In this document: positions 1 through 6,814 of the stretch, one piece after another
Layout: each line of letters begins with the position of its first letter
Numbering within the stretch: the first letter of the stretch is position 1
Assembly: GCA_029856375.1 (NCBI GenBank)
Contig: JAHQWX010000016.1
Span: 1 to 12,561, forward strand
Reading direction: 5' to 3'
Length of the DNA: 12,561 nucleotides
Source of the DNA: Promethearchaeia archaeon
GTDB lineage: Archaea > Asgardarchaeota > Lokiarchaeia > Sigyniarchaeales > SOKP01
Made by a program: the position numbers and the translations under genes
Notes under the pieces: model-generated
The model's database searches: none
What the model was told of the DNA's origin: nothing
The model's input: only the letters and a program-made list of their open reading frames with translations

Positions 1-731
1 AAATCTTTATAAAAATAATAGTGAAAGGTGCCACCTACATAACTACTTGCTCTGACGCAATCCGGAGGCAAATTAAGCATTTCATCCCTCAAGTCGATTT
101 AAACCATATCTTCAATCTTTATTCTGCTATTGAAGAGAAATATAAGCCTTTCCCAGCCGAATCTAAGAAATTAAAAGAGCAAATGGGAATTCAAGGTCCA
201 GTTTTGATCTATATTGGGCGCGTTGGCTTCTATAAAGGAGTAGATGACATAATTAAAGCATATTACCTAGCAAAAAAGGAAATCCCAACCCTCAACTTGG
301 TAATAGGAGGAAAACCTGACTATAAAATGGAGAATACCTTCGAAGAATGGAAACGAAACTATAGGGATGTTCATTTTATAGGATTTATTCCACCTAATAA
401 AATTCCAATGTATTATTCGATGGGTGATGTTTTTGTTACATATTCATTCGGATCGGAAGGCTTTGGTTTGACGCCGGTTGAAGCTATTGCGTGTGGGACT
501 CCAGTTATCTGCTCTTCTCTTCCTGCTTATAAAGAAGTGCTCCAAGATAACGCCATATTCGTCCCTCCAAGAAGTCCCAAACAGTTAGCAAAAGAAATTG
601 TTTTATTATTAAAAGACGATTCTAAGAGAGCGGAGCTAATTAAAAAAGCTCAAAAATTTATAACAAAATACAGCTGGGATTCTGTAGGCGGTAAATTAGA
701 AAAAATTTACAAGCAGTTTGTATCTCTATAG
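1..731 (+). CDS. GT4-family glycosyltransferase, 5'-truncated by window edge
   Basis: This is the C-terminal, nucleotide-sugar-binding half of a retaining GT-B glycosyltransferase of family GT4, probably a cytosolic enzyme adding a sugar to a lipid-linked or surface glycan. The frame is open through the left edge (codons from position 3), so the GTG at 21 is an internal valine and the acceptor-binding domain lies outside the window. Visible signatures are the end of the linker (TTCSDAIRRQI), the start of the second Rossmann domain (LIYIGRVGFYKGVDDIIKA), and the donor-site EX7E motif within GSEGFGLTPVEAIACGTPVI, whose glutamates are encoded at 456-458 and 480-482. The gene stops at 729-731, only 2 bp from the end of the convergent DUF354 gene. 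Sugar specificity cannot be read from the sequence. The family call is firm. Confidence 0.9.
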   Translation, partial: IFIKIIVKGATYITTCSDAIRRQIKHFIPQVDLNHIFNLYSAIEEKYKPFPAESKKLKEQMGIQGPVLIYIGRVGFYKGVDDIIKAYYLAKKEIPTLNLVIGGKPDYKMENTFEEWKRNYRDVHFIGFIPPNKIPMYYSMGDVFVTYSFGSEGFGLTPVEAIACGTPVICSSLPAYKEVLQDNAIFVPPRSPKQLAKEIVLLLKDDSKRAELIKKAQKFITKYSWDSVGGKLEKIYKQFVSL

Positions 732-733
732 GA

Positions 734-1807
734 TTACTCGGTTTTCACTCGTTTTTCAAATTCTTCAATGCCAATAACTATAGGGTTTTCGAGTTCTTCT
801 ATTTTTTTCGATGTATCTATCCTATAATTCCCTTCTAAATATTCAAGAGCCTGTTTAATAGAATCCTTAGCGTCGTGAAAATGTTTTAAGGGAAAACCAT
901 TATCTATAAGGAATTGCTCTTGTGGGTATGTCTCTAATGGAAAAAATTCAATAGAAGGAACACCTAACAAGGCAGACTCCCTAACCATTGTTCCCCCTCC
1001 CGTTAATACGAGCTTCGCAAAATACATTATTTGCGATAAATTCTCTAAACCTCGATAAACTAGTATTTTATCTTCCTTGATTCTGCTCTCAAATTTCTTC
1101 GTAAGAAAATCAAATTGTTCCTCGTTCCTCGTTATTATTAAAAATTTGAAATCGGTAGTTTTTTGAATAATCTCAGGGATAATTGTTGCTAACTGGGTTT
1201 CGTGTGGTTCCATTTCATTAACGAGATATCCTGCTTTTGTCGGCTCTGTTCGGCATATTACATAATTTTCTTTCGAGAGATTCAAGTTTTTAAGAATTTC
1301 CTCGTTGGGCTCAAAATTCGAAAGCCATCCAACTTCATCGATTCCGTTGAACCTAATAATCTTTTCTTCTTTCAATCCATACTCAAAATACCATTCTAAA
1401 GGAATGCATTTGGGAACAATAACTTGGTTTGCATAGGGCAATGTCATGGAACAAGGACCATAAGATCTCGGTTCATCGTTAAACATAATATTAGGAATTT
1501 GAAGACCAAACGAAACTCTTAGCGCCTCTGGACTTGTGATACAAAACAGAAACTCAGGATTTTCATTATAAATTATTTCGATTAACTCTGATAATCGTTC
1601 TGAATATGATCTTAATTTTCCAATCAGATCCTTACCACCATATTTACCTACGGGAATGTAATCTACGCCCCATTTATCCAAGAGATAAAAAGTTGAATCG
1701 AAATCCCTAGCTGTAATAAATACATCGTGAGACTCCAACAATTTATCGTAAAGCGACCTAAGCATCGTAACGCTCTTAGGTTCGCAAAAATCTAGCCAAA
1801 TTTTCAA
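734..1807 (-). CDS. DUF354 domain protein (GT-B-like fold, glycan-related)
   Basis: DUF354 proteins resemble GT-B glycosyltransferases and UDP-GlcNAc 2-epimerases and are common in archaeal and bacterial surface-glycan clusters; no reaction is firmly assigned. Here the family pattern is clear: an N-terminal KIWLDFCEP strand-loop, ITARDFDSTFYLLDKWGVDYIPVGKYGG, a mid-protein FNDEPRS (the family's ND-x-E/H region), and a C-terminal donor-site-like TGGGTMVRESALLGVPSIEFFP. The longest frame starts with an ATG at 1825, but I prefer the TTG at 1805-1807. It gives the usual family start (MKIWLD-) and lies 10 nt after a strong Shine-Dalgarno (GGGAGG, 1818-1823) that would otherwise fall inside the coding sequence. 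The product is then 357 aa (363 aa from the ATG). It follows the epimerase gene by 21 bp, so co-translation is likely. A sugar transferase or epimerase acting on a nucleotide sugar is an inference. Confidence 0.85.
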   Translation of the reverse strand: MKIWLDFCEPKSVTMLRSLYDKLLESHDVFITARDFDSTFYLLDKWGVDYIPVGKYGGKDLIGKLRSYSERLSELIEIIYNENPEFLFCITSPEALRVSFGLQIPNIMFNDEPRSYGPCSMTLPYANQVIVPKCIPLEWYFEYGLKEEKIIRFNGIDEVGWLSNFEPNEEILKNLNLSKENYVICRTEPTKAGYLVNEMEPHETQLATIIPEIIQKTTDFKFLIITRNEEQFDFLTKKFESRIKEDKILVYRGLENLSQIMYFAKLVLTGGGTMVRESALLGVPSIEFFPLETYPQEQFLIDNGFPLKHFHDAKDSIKQALEYLEGNYRIDTSKKIEELENPIVIGIEEFEKRVKTE

Positions 1808-1817
1808 AATTTTCACT

Positions 1818-1823
1818 CCTCCC
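1818..1823 (-). promoter_or_regulatory. Strong Shine-Dalgarno that decides the DUF354 start
   Basis: On the minus strand GGGAGG lies 10 nt before a TTG codon (1805-1807) and overlaps the upstream ATG at 1823-1825. Its position, with the family-typical MKIWLD N-terminus, supports initiation at the TTG. This is a visual match to the anti-SD core, not a scored prediction. Confidence 0.6.
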
Positions 1824-1828
1824 ATGAA

Positions 1829-2839
1829 TTATACTCTAGGTTCGCAATTCCAGAGTTTCAAATTCTCTTTTAACCATTCGATTTCTCTTTTCACTCCATC
1901 CTGAAATTTAACTTTTGGGCTGTAATTTAGCTCCTTAGCGATTAAAGAGCTATCTAAAACAAAATTTTTTAGTTCCCCGGGCAATCTTTTCCTATTTACT
2001 TGATATTTACTTGATTCTCCTGGTTTTGGGTCGTCGTAAATTGGGTTAATACTTGGATTAATTAAATTAATAACCGTATTAGCGACATCGTTAACTGAGA
2101 AGTAGTCGTTTCCACCCACATTATACACCTTTCCATTCGACATATCACTTTTAGTAGCAAGAATATTCGCGTCAACAGCATCGTTGATATAAACATAATC
2201 TCTAATCTGTTTTCCATCTCCAAAAATAATCGGTGACTCTCCTTCCATGACTCTTTTAATAAATAAAGTAAGAACCCTTCCATACCATTCTCTCGGTCCG
2301 TAAACGATTCCGTATCTTAACGATGTGGTTGGAAGTCCGTATAATAAATAATACTGGAGGCAATATTTTTCTCCCGCTAATTTACTCACTCCATAGGGCC
2401 AATGGGGCATTAGTGGATGATTCTCGGGTTCTGGCGTGTAATGAGCTTGCCCATAGACGCCTCCAGAAGACGCGTATATAAACTTCTCAACATCGTTTTT
2501 TAACGCTGCATTCAAAACATTTATGGTGCCCTCTATATTTGTACGCAGATCGTGGATGGTATTGTCAATTCCAGTAAAGACCTCCAACTCTGCCGCGTGA
2601 TGAGATACAATATTCACATCTTTCATCGCTTCGTTCATTCTAGTGGCGTCTAATATATCACCTTTAATAATTTCAACAGACTTGTTTTTAAGGAATTTCT
2701 CACTGCCAGTTGCGAAATTGTCATAAACAATAACTTCACCCGCTTTCTCTTCGATATATCTATCTACTAAGTGAGATCCTATGAAACCAGCACCGCCAGT
2801 GATTAAAACAGTTTTTCCTTCAATGTCCATTGTATTCAC
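1829..2839 (-). CDS. NAD-dependent epimerase/dehydratase (extended SDR, GalE-like)
   Basis: A cytosolic nucleotide-sugar epimerase or dehydratase of the extended short-chain dehydrogenase family, which uses tightly bound NAD to change a UDP- or dTDP-sugar. The 336-aa length is typical. Visible motifs are the NAD-binding TGGAGFIGSHL (residues 14-24), the acidic residue after the second strand (YDNFATG, 39-45), HHAAE (80-84), catalytic serines in YASSGGVYG (122-130), the YxxxK pair Y149/K153 in WPYGVSKLAGE, RYGIVYGPRE (175-184) and RDYVYINDAV (213-222). Substrate is not predictable; UDP-glucose/GlcNAc 4-epimerase is the commonest annotation. The longest frame starts with GTG at 2837-2839; an ATG three codons later (2828-2830, MDIEGKT) is an equally plausible start. 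It lies between the MazG-like and DUF354 genes on the same strand and probably supplies activated sugars to the neighbouring transferases. Confidence 0.9.
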   Translation of the reverse strand: MNTMDIEGKTVLITGGAGFIGSHLVDRYIEEKAGEVIVYDNFATGSEKFLKNKSVEIIKGDILDATRMNEAMKDVNIVSHHAAELEVFTGIDNTIHDLRTNIEGTINVLNAALKNDVEKFIYASSGGVYGQAHYTPEPENHPLMPHWPYGVSKLAGEKYCLQYYLLYGLPTTSLRYGIVYGPREWYGRVLTLFIKRVMEGESPIIFGDGKQIRDYVYINDAVDANILATKSDMSNGKVYNVGGNDYFSVNDVANTVINLINPSINPIYDDPKPGESSKYQVNRKRLPGELKNFVLDSSLIAKELNYSPKVKFQDGVKREIEWLKENLKLWNCEPRV

Positions 2840-2891
2840 TTAACACCATGCCTTTATTCAAATATTTTAAATAATTATACACTTAAATTCC

Positions 2892-3185
2892 TTATTTATC
2901 GCATTTACAGGGATTCGAATCGCAACTTAGGCATTTATTTGGATATTTATCAATTAATGCTTTCTCTAAATCAATATTGAGAATATTGGCAAGAGAGGAT
3001 GTCCAAGCAATAATATCTGCCAGTTCATCCGATATTTTTGAACGATTAAGATCCTTTTTATTTAAATTATCGGCTAGTTCGCCAATCTCTTCAACAAGCC
3101 AAATAAATGTCTTATAAACGCCCCTTTCCACATCACGATGATAATACAATTCGTTCATTAAAAGTTGAAAATCTGAAACTTTCAT
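2892..3185 (-). CDS. MazG-like nucleotide pyrophosphohydrolase
   Basis: A small all-alpha NTP pyrophosphohydrolase of the MazG/dUTPase-like superfamily, which hydrolyses (d)NTPs to NMP and pyrophosphate, often as a house-cleaning enzyme. The metal-binding pattern is visible: E32, E33 and E36 (WLVEEIGELADNLN) followed by E54 and D57 (SDELADIIAW), i.e. EExxE...ExxD. At 97 aa it is the single-domain form. The last 15 residues carry a cysteine cluster (C85, C88, C93, C95; KCLSCDSNPCKC), which suggests a small zinc-binding tail. It lies 43 bp downstream of sec61beta and 52 bp upstream of the epimerase on the same strand. Its substrate is unknown. A role in trimming nucleotides for sugar activation is possible but speculative. 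Confidence 0.85.
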   Translation of the reverse strand: MKVSDFQLLMNELYYHRDVERGVYKTFIWLVEEIGELADNLNKKDLNRSKISDELADIIAWTSSLANILNIDLEKALIDKYPNKCLSCDSNPCKCDK

Positions 3186-3228
3186 TTAGTATTAGTAGAA
3201 AGCGATTTTTAATTAATATTTGGGTTTC

Positions 3229-3429
3229 TCAGAAGAGCCAGCCAAAAATTCCAACGTGTGCGAGAATAACCACAACAATTAAAATAATAGCAAACGCTAT
3301 CGATGCAATAGGTCCAACTTTAATACCGATAGAGCTATCCTCAAAAAATCTCATAAGACCTGCCCCGCTCATGGGCATTGGGGATTTACTACTTCTTCTC
3401 TTGCTTCGACGAGATCTTCTTTGAGACAT
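3229..3429 (-). CDS. Preprotein translocase subunit Sec61 beta
   Basis: The small tail-anchored subunit of the archaeal SecYE-beta protein-conducting channel. The 66-aa protein has the family layout: a basic, serine/arginine-rich cytosolic N-terminus (SQRRSRRSKRRSSKSP), the conserved segment PMSGAGLMRFFEDSSIGIKVGP (about residues 19-40), then one membrane helix (about 41-62, IASIAFAIILIVVVILAHVG) ending in a short GIFGWLF tail. This segment is shared by archaeal and eukaryotic Sec61 beta. It is the first gene of the leftward run and is head-to-head with the ribophorin I gene, 154 bp away. Another open frame covers the same DNA on the plus strand (3107-3424), but its product looks non-native. 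Confidence 0.93.
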   Translation of the reverse strand: MSQRRSRRSKRRSSKSPMPMSGAGLMRFFEDSSIGIKVGPIASIAFAIILIVVVILAHVGIFGWLF

Positions 3430-3583
3430 TTTATCAGTTAAGATATGTTATTTATGATAATAAAGATATCTAAATTAATTAAAATTACTAAAAAAAAATT
3501 TATGTATTACCGTTTATTTTTAAAAAAATATTAAAACGATTTCAGATTAAAATTTTCAAGTTAATACGGGTCGTCGTTAGAAA
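3430..3583. promoter_or_regulatory. Divergent promoter region between sec61beta and ribophorin I
   Basis: This 154-bp gap separates two genes read in opposite directions, so it should hold both promoters. It is very AT-rich, with several TATA-like stretches (for example around 3465-3490 for the leftward gene and 3515-3535 for the rightward one), but none stands out enough to name as the box. A short GC-richer patch (CGGGTCGTCG, about 3567-3576) lies just before the ribophorin start. I see no convincing Shine-Dalgarno for ribophorin I. An in-frame TAG at 3578-3580 fixes its start as no earlier than the GTG at 3584. Confidence 0.5.
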
Positions 3584-5440
3584 GTGGATGCAACTATTTT
3601 TAAAATTAAAAGTGTTAAGAAGAGAAAAATCTATTCATTACTCAGCGTTTTAATTGTTTTCCTAATCTTAATCTCTTTAAACACTCAAAATACGCAAAAA
3701 CAAGTTGTATTCACAAACTCCGATTCTTTTGGCGCTTCCTCAATTATAGAAACTTTTGATGGCGTTGAAGTTTCAAGCACAATTAGGAGAGTTAATTTAG
3801 AAGGAACGGGTTTGGTGACGGTTAGAGATACTTTTACAGTGAAAAATGATAGGGAAAATCCATTATCCTTTATTAGTGTTGGAATTAATGAGTCTTATCT
3901 TGAAGATCTTGTGTATTATAACGCTGAAGGTTCTTTCTTACAAACTTTAGAGGTTCAATTTTCAGAAGAAATGATCGAATCATATAGAATGATTTATATT
4001 TTCTTCGATACTCCACTATTACCCTCAGAACAAACATCATTCACTTTCATTCAAACGTATCAGAATCTCTATAATTACACAGGTTCATATACGGAAGAAT
4101 ATTCGGATCAAACAATAGGATTTGATTTTTATATATATCCCATTCTTCCTTATCAAGTTGATGACGCACAAGTAACATTTTTCCTCCCTGAAGGTGGATT
4201 AAATCTTAGGGTATTTAACGATTCAGACGAAGAAGAAACAATCACTGAGGATTCTCTAAAATATTCGAAAACATCAATACCTACATTTTATTACGTTGCA
4301 TTAAAAGGAGAATTTACCTATACGCAAAGCACCAAATTACAATTGGATAGCGTCCAACGAAAAATTATGTTCAATTCGTTAGGATACTTGCTAGTTGAAG
4401 AGACTCATGAGATCCACAACACTGGACCAATACCTATTACAGGATTCACGATCTTAGTACCTGCAGAGGTTTCAGCGATCACAGTTTATGATGATATAGG
4501 TCCACTTACCGGAGCGTCCCTTGCAGGCTTCGAAAATCTAGATGGAAAAACTAAAGATTTAACTATAACTTTATCCACTAATCGTGTCAAACTAAATCCC
4601 GATGCAAAACTCAGATTTTATTTAACATATGCGCTGACATACGATAATTACCATATCTTTAATTGGATAGAACAATCAATTTCGATTAACATTCATCTTA
4701 TCACATGTGATTTTATTATCCTTGACCAAGAAGTTGAGATAATAATTGATGGCTGTGGTGATATTTTGTCGTTATCAGAACAACCAAAATCAATTGAAAG
4801 CCAAGGCGATGATGTAGTTTTGGTTTACGACTCTGGTATAGTCGCTCCTCTGGAAGATTATAATATAAAAATCATTTACACGCTTGATGTTATTGAAATT
4901 TTAATGAGACCCTTAATTTTTACAATTCTAATATTGTTAGGGTTAATAGGTTTCGTAATTTTAACGAAATCCCGAAAGCCTGAGGCAGAAGAAGACATTT
5001 ATAGAAAAGCGGATATCCCCGTCAACGAGTTGCGTCAGTTTTGTACCCTTTGTGAGGAGAGAAACGCCGTATTATTGGAAATTCTGCAAGCAGATGACGA
5101 TGTTAAAAGAAAGAAATTAACAAAAAAGAAATATATTAATTTAATTAAAAAGTGCGAGGCAAGAATTAAAACGCTTGATGATGATATCGTGCCTCTCAGA
5201 AAATTATTAGAAGAATCGACAAACACTTTTGATAACACATTTAAAAAGTTCGACGACTTAGAAGCAAAAAGAATAAGTCTTAAAGATAGTATTAATCTAT
5301 TGGAAAACAGATATAAACAAGGAAGAATGCCATCTAGGGAAGCTTATGAAAAATTACTAAGAGATTTGCTTAAACAACGAGATAAAATTAAAAAGGCGGT
5401 TGACCGCCTTGTAAATGAGATGAAAGCTTATTTAATTTGA
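3584..5440 (+). CDS. Ribophorin I (OST1) homologue, oligosaccharyltransferase subunit
   Basis: A homologue of ribophorin I, a non-catalytic subunit of the eukaryotic oligosaccharyltransferase that N-glycosylates proteins at the translocon. Its 618 aa are laid out as in human RPN1. A basic N-terminus and hydrophobic stretch (about 16-33) form a signal peptide or anchor. Two extracellular beta-rich halves follow (about 58-245 and 250-435), with VYDDIGPLTGAS (301-312) and LRFYLTYALTYDNYHIFNW (343-361) matching RPN1's YYRDEIGNVSTS and its THYIVGYNLPSYEYLY region. One membrane helix lies at 441-461, and a charged helical cytosolic domain at about 462-618. Three N-glycosylation sequons (N102, N164, N212) and two cysteines (C375, C391) lie outside. 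GTG is the first possible start, two codons after a stop. The gene heads a rightward run with a Trm112-like gene. Ribophorin I homologues are established in Asgard archaea; the assignment here is by recall of RPN1, not a search. Confidence 0.88.
   Translation: MDATIFKIKSVKKRKIYSLLSVLIVFLILISLNTQNTQKQVVFTNSDSFGASSIIETFDGVEVSSTIRRVNLEGTGLVTVRDTFTVKNDRENPLSFISVGINESYLEDLVYYNAEGSFLQTLEVQFSEEMIESYRMIYIFFDTPLLPSEQTSFTFIQTYQNLYNYTGSYTEEYSDQTIGFDFYIYPILPYQVDDAQVTFFLPEGGLNLRVFNDSDEEETITEDSLKYSKTSIPTFYYVALKGEFTYTQSTKLQLDSVQRKIMFNSLGYLLVEETHEIHNTGPIPITGFTILVPAEVSAITVYDDIGPLTGASLAGFENLDGKTKDLTITLSTNRVKLNPDAKLRFYLTYALTYDNYHIFNWIEQSISINIHLITCDFIILDQEVEIIIDGCGDILSLSEQPKSIESQGDDVVLVYDSGIVAPLEDYNIKIIYTLDVIEILMRPLIFTILILLGLIGFVILTKSRKPEAEEDIYRKADIPVNELRQFCTLCEERNAVLLEILQADDDVKRKKLTKKKYINLIKKCEARIKTLDDDIVPLRKLLEESTNTFDNTFKKFDDLEAKRISLKDSINLLENRYKQGRMPSREAYEKLLRDLLKQRDKIKKAVDRLVNEMKAYLI
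5393..5410 (+). repeat. Perfect 7-bp inverted repeat within the end of ribophorin I
   Basis: AAGGCGG (5393-5399) and CCGCCTT (5404-5410) are exact reverse complements around a 4-nt TTGA loop. They form a GC-rich hairpin in an otherwise AT-rich stretch, 30 bp before the stop codon. It encodes part of KKAVDRLVN, so it may be incidental. No T-run follows directly. Confidence 0.45.
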
Positions 5441-5511
5441 ATTATCAAAAAAATTCCAAGAACAACGTTTAATTTTAATAATTAACGACACATTTATTTT
5501 AATTGATTAAA

Positions 5512-6189
5512 ATGAAAATTTGGCTTCAAGAAATTCTAGCATGTCCCATCGACAAGCACTATCCTTTAGAATTATTAATATTAAAATGGGAAACAATAAC
5601 TGAAGAAATTGAGTATTTTTGGAAAACTTACCAAGACAAAAATATTCAAGAAATTGAAAAGGAGGACATTTTGAAAATTTCTGAAGAGAAAAATGATATT
5701 AAAGTGAGAGATAACATCGTTCTAAAATCCACAAGTATAGTTGAGTATTTAAAGTTAATTCTTGAAAGCATTCTAGAGTTAAGGAATGTTAAAGACCTCA
5801 CAGATGTAAAATTTATAGAAGTCATTCTTAGTTTATTGCAAAATATCGTAAAAGAAAAAATTGAAGCTACACTATATGCAATTCCCAACGAAAAAAACAT
5901 TGAAAAGCTGAAAAAGAACTTCAAGGACATTCTACCTGATTTGTACCTAATCAACAAAATTAAAGTTGATGCCGAAATTAAAGAAGGTCTTTTGTTCTGT
6001 TCTAAATGTAACAGATGGTATCCAATAATCGATACCATCCCCCAAATGCTCCCAGATAAATACAGAAATAAAAAAGAAGAGTTAAAGTTCCTTAAAACTT
6101 GGAGTAAAGAATTAGACGAGATAAATTTCTTGCAGAAAGAATTAGCGCCTCATAAAATTAAAGCCAAAAGCAATGATTCAAAAAATTAA
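5512..6189 (+). CDS. Trm112-like zinc-ribbon protein, long form
   Basis: Trm112 is a small zinc-ribbon protein that binds and activates several SAM methyltransferases acting on tRNA, rRNA and release factor. This protein has the split ribbon at its two ends: MKIWLQEILACPIDKHYPLEL at the N-terminus and EGLLFCSKCNRWYPIIDTIPQMLPDKY near residues 159-182, matching yeast Trm112 EGEMKCRNCGHIYYIKNGIPNLLLP. A helical insert of roughly 130 residues lies between them, much longer than in the roughly 60-aa short archaeal forms and longer than in yeast. The first knuckle reads C11-P-I-D14 in place of CPxC, while CxxC is intact in the second. The ATG at 5512 (226 aa) is preferred to a TTG at 5503 because the family starts MK-. 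It follows ribophorin I by 71 bp, and its end overlaps the longest frame of the methyltransferase by 17 bp. Confidence 0.82.
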   Translation: MKIWLQEILACPIDKHYPLELLILKWETITEEIEYFWKTYQDKNIQEIEKEDILKISEEKNDIKVRDNIVLKSTSIVEYLKLILESILELRNVKDLTDVKFIEVILSLLQNIVKEKIEATLYAIPNEKNIEKLKKNFKDILPDLYLINKIKVDAEIKEGLLFCSKCNRWYPIIDTIPQMLPDKYRNKKEELKFLKTWSKELDEINFLQKELAPHKIKAKSNDSKN

Positions 6190-6811
6190 AAGTATAGCAA
6201 AGCGAATGTTCATTTACGACATTGTTAAATGGAGGAGGGGCAAGAAATCTTCAAAAATGTGGAAAAATAAAGGCAAACCAATGCCCCCACCTCCAATAAT
6301 AAAACAAAGAACTGTAAAAAGATTCCTAAAACAATACTCTATTCAAACACTAATTGAAACCGGAACTTTTTATGGTGATATGGTTGAGGCAAATCGAAAA
6401 AATGCGAAAAAAATAATCTCAATAGAACTCGATGAAAGGCTGTATAATCGAGCAAAAGAAAAATTCTCAAGATATAAACATATTAAAATAATTAACGGGG
6501 ATAGTGGTGAAAAATTGCAGGAAATATTGCAAACCATAAGAGAAAGATGTGTTTTTTGGCTAGATAGTCATTATTCCGGAGAGGGAACTGCGAAAGGAAG
6601 CCTTGAGACACCAATTATGCAAGAGATAAAAGCAATTTTAAACCATTCCATCCCAGACCATGTGATTTTAATAGATGACGCTAGTAATTTCATTGGAGAA
6701 AAAGATTATCCCGAATTAGAAGAATTTAAGCAATATATTTTAAAAATGAAACCCAACTTGTTATTTTATGTAAAAAATGATATCATTAGAATTCATAAAG
6801 AATATGAATAA
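6173..6811 (+). CDS. Class I SAM-dependent methyltransferase, glycan-cluster type
   Basis: A Rossmann-fold methyltransferase whose closest remembered relatives sit in bacterial surface-polysaccharide clusters and resemble TylF-like sugar O-methyltransferases. Motifs: a PPPPIIKQRTVKRFLKQY lead-in (38-55), SAM motif I IETGTFYGDMV (61-71), the acidic ribose-binding E85 in SIELDE, INGDSGE (107-113), FWLDSHYSGEG (128-138) and VILIDDAS (164-171). The aspartates D131, D168 and D169 could bind a metal as in TylF-type enzymes, which is an inference. There is no NPPY motif, so it does not look like a Trm11, Mtq2 or Trm9 partner. The ATG at 6173 overlaps the Trm112-like gene by 17 bp; an in-frame ATG at 6206 (residue 12) would remove the overlap and is a real alternative, as neither has a clear Shine-Dalgarno. 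Likely role: O-methylation of a cell-surface or N-linked sugar. Confidence 0.85.
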   Translation: MIQKIKSIAKRMFIYDIVKWRRGKKSSKMWKNKGKPMPPPPIIKQRTVKRFLKQYSIQTLIETGTFYGDMVEANRKNAKKIISIELDERLYNRAKEKFSRYKHIKIINGDSGEKLQEILQTIRERCVFWLDSHYSGEGTAKGSLETPIMQEIKAILNHSIPDHVILIDDASNFIGEKDYPELEEFKQYILKMKPNLLFYVKNDIIRIHKEYE

Positions 6812-6814
6812 AGA

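Noticed and set aside
21..731. GTG at 21 as the true start of the first glycosyltransferase
   Set aside because: The frame is open to the window edge and the protein would lack the entire N-terminal GT-B domain; it is a truncation by the window, not a short gene.
3107..3424. Plus-strand open frame of 105 codons opposite sec61beta and the start of the MazG-like gene
   Set aside because: It overlaps two well-supported genes on the other strand, and its product has no recognisable domain and an odd composition.
5646..6038. Minus-strand open frame of 130 codons within the Trm112-like gene
   Set aside because: The plus strand encodes a recognisable zinc ribbon across the same region; the antisense product is Ser/Phe-rich, as expected of a shadow frame in AT-rich DNA.
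6173..6811. Methyltransferase as a canonical Trm112-dependent RNA or release-factor enzyme (Trm11, Trm9, Mtq2)
   Set aside because: It has no NPPY-type motif or THUMP domain, and its lead-in and FWLDSHYSGEG/LIDDAS motifs match glycan-cluster methyltransferases.
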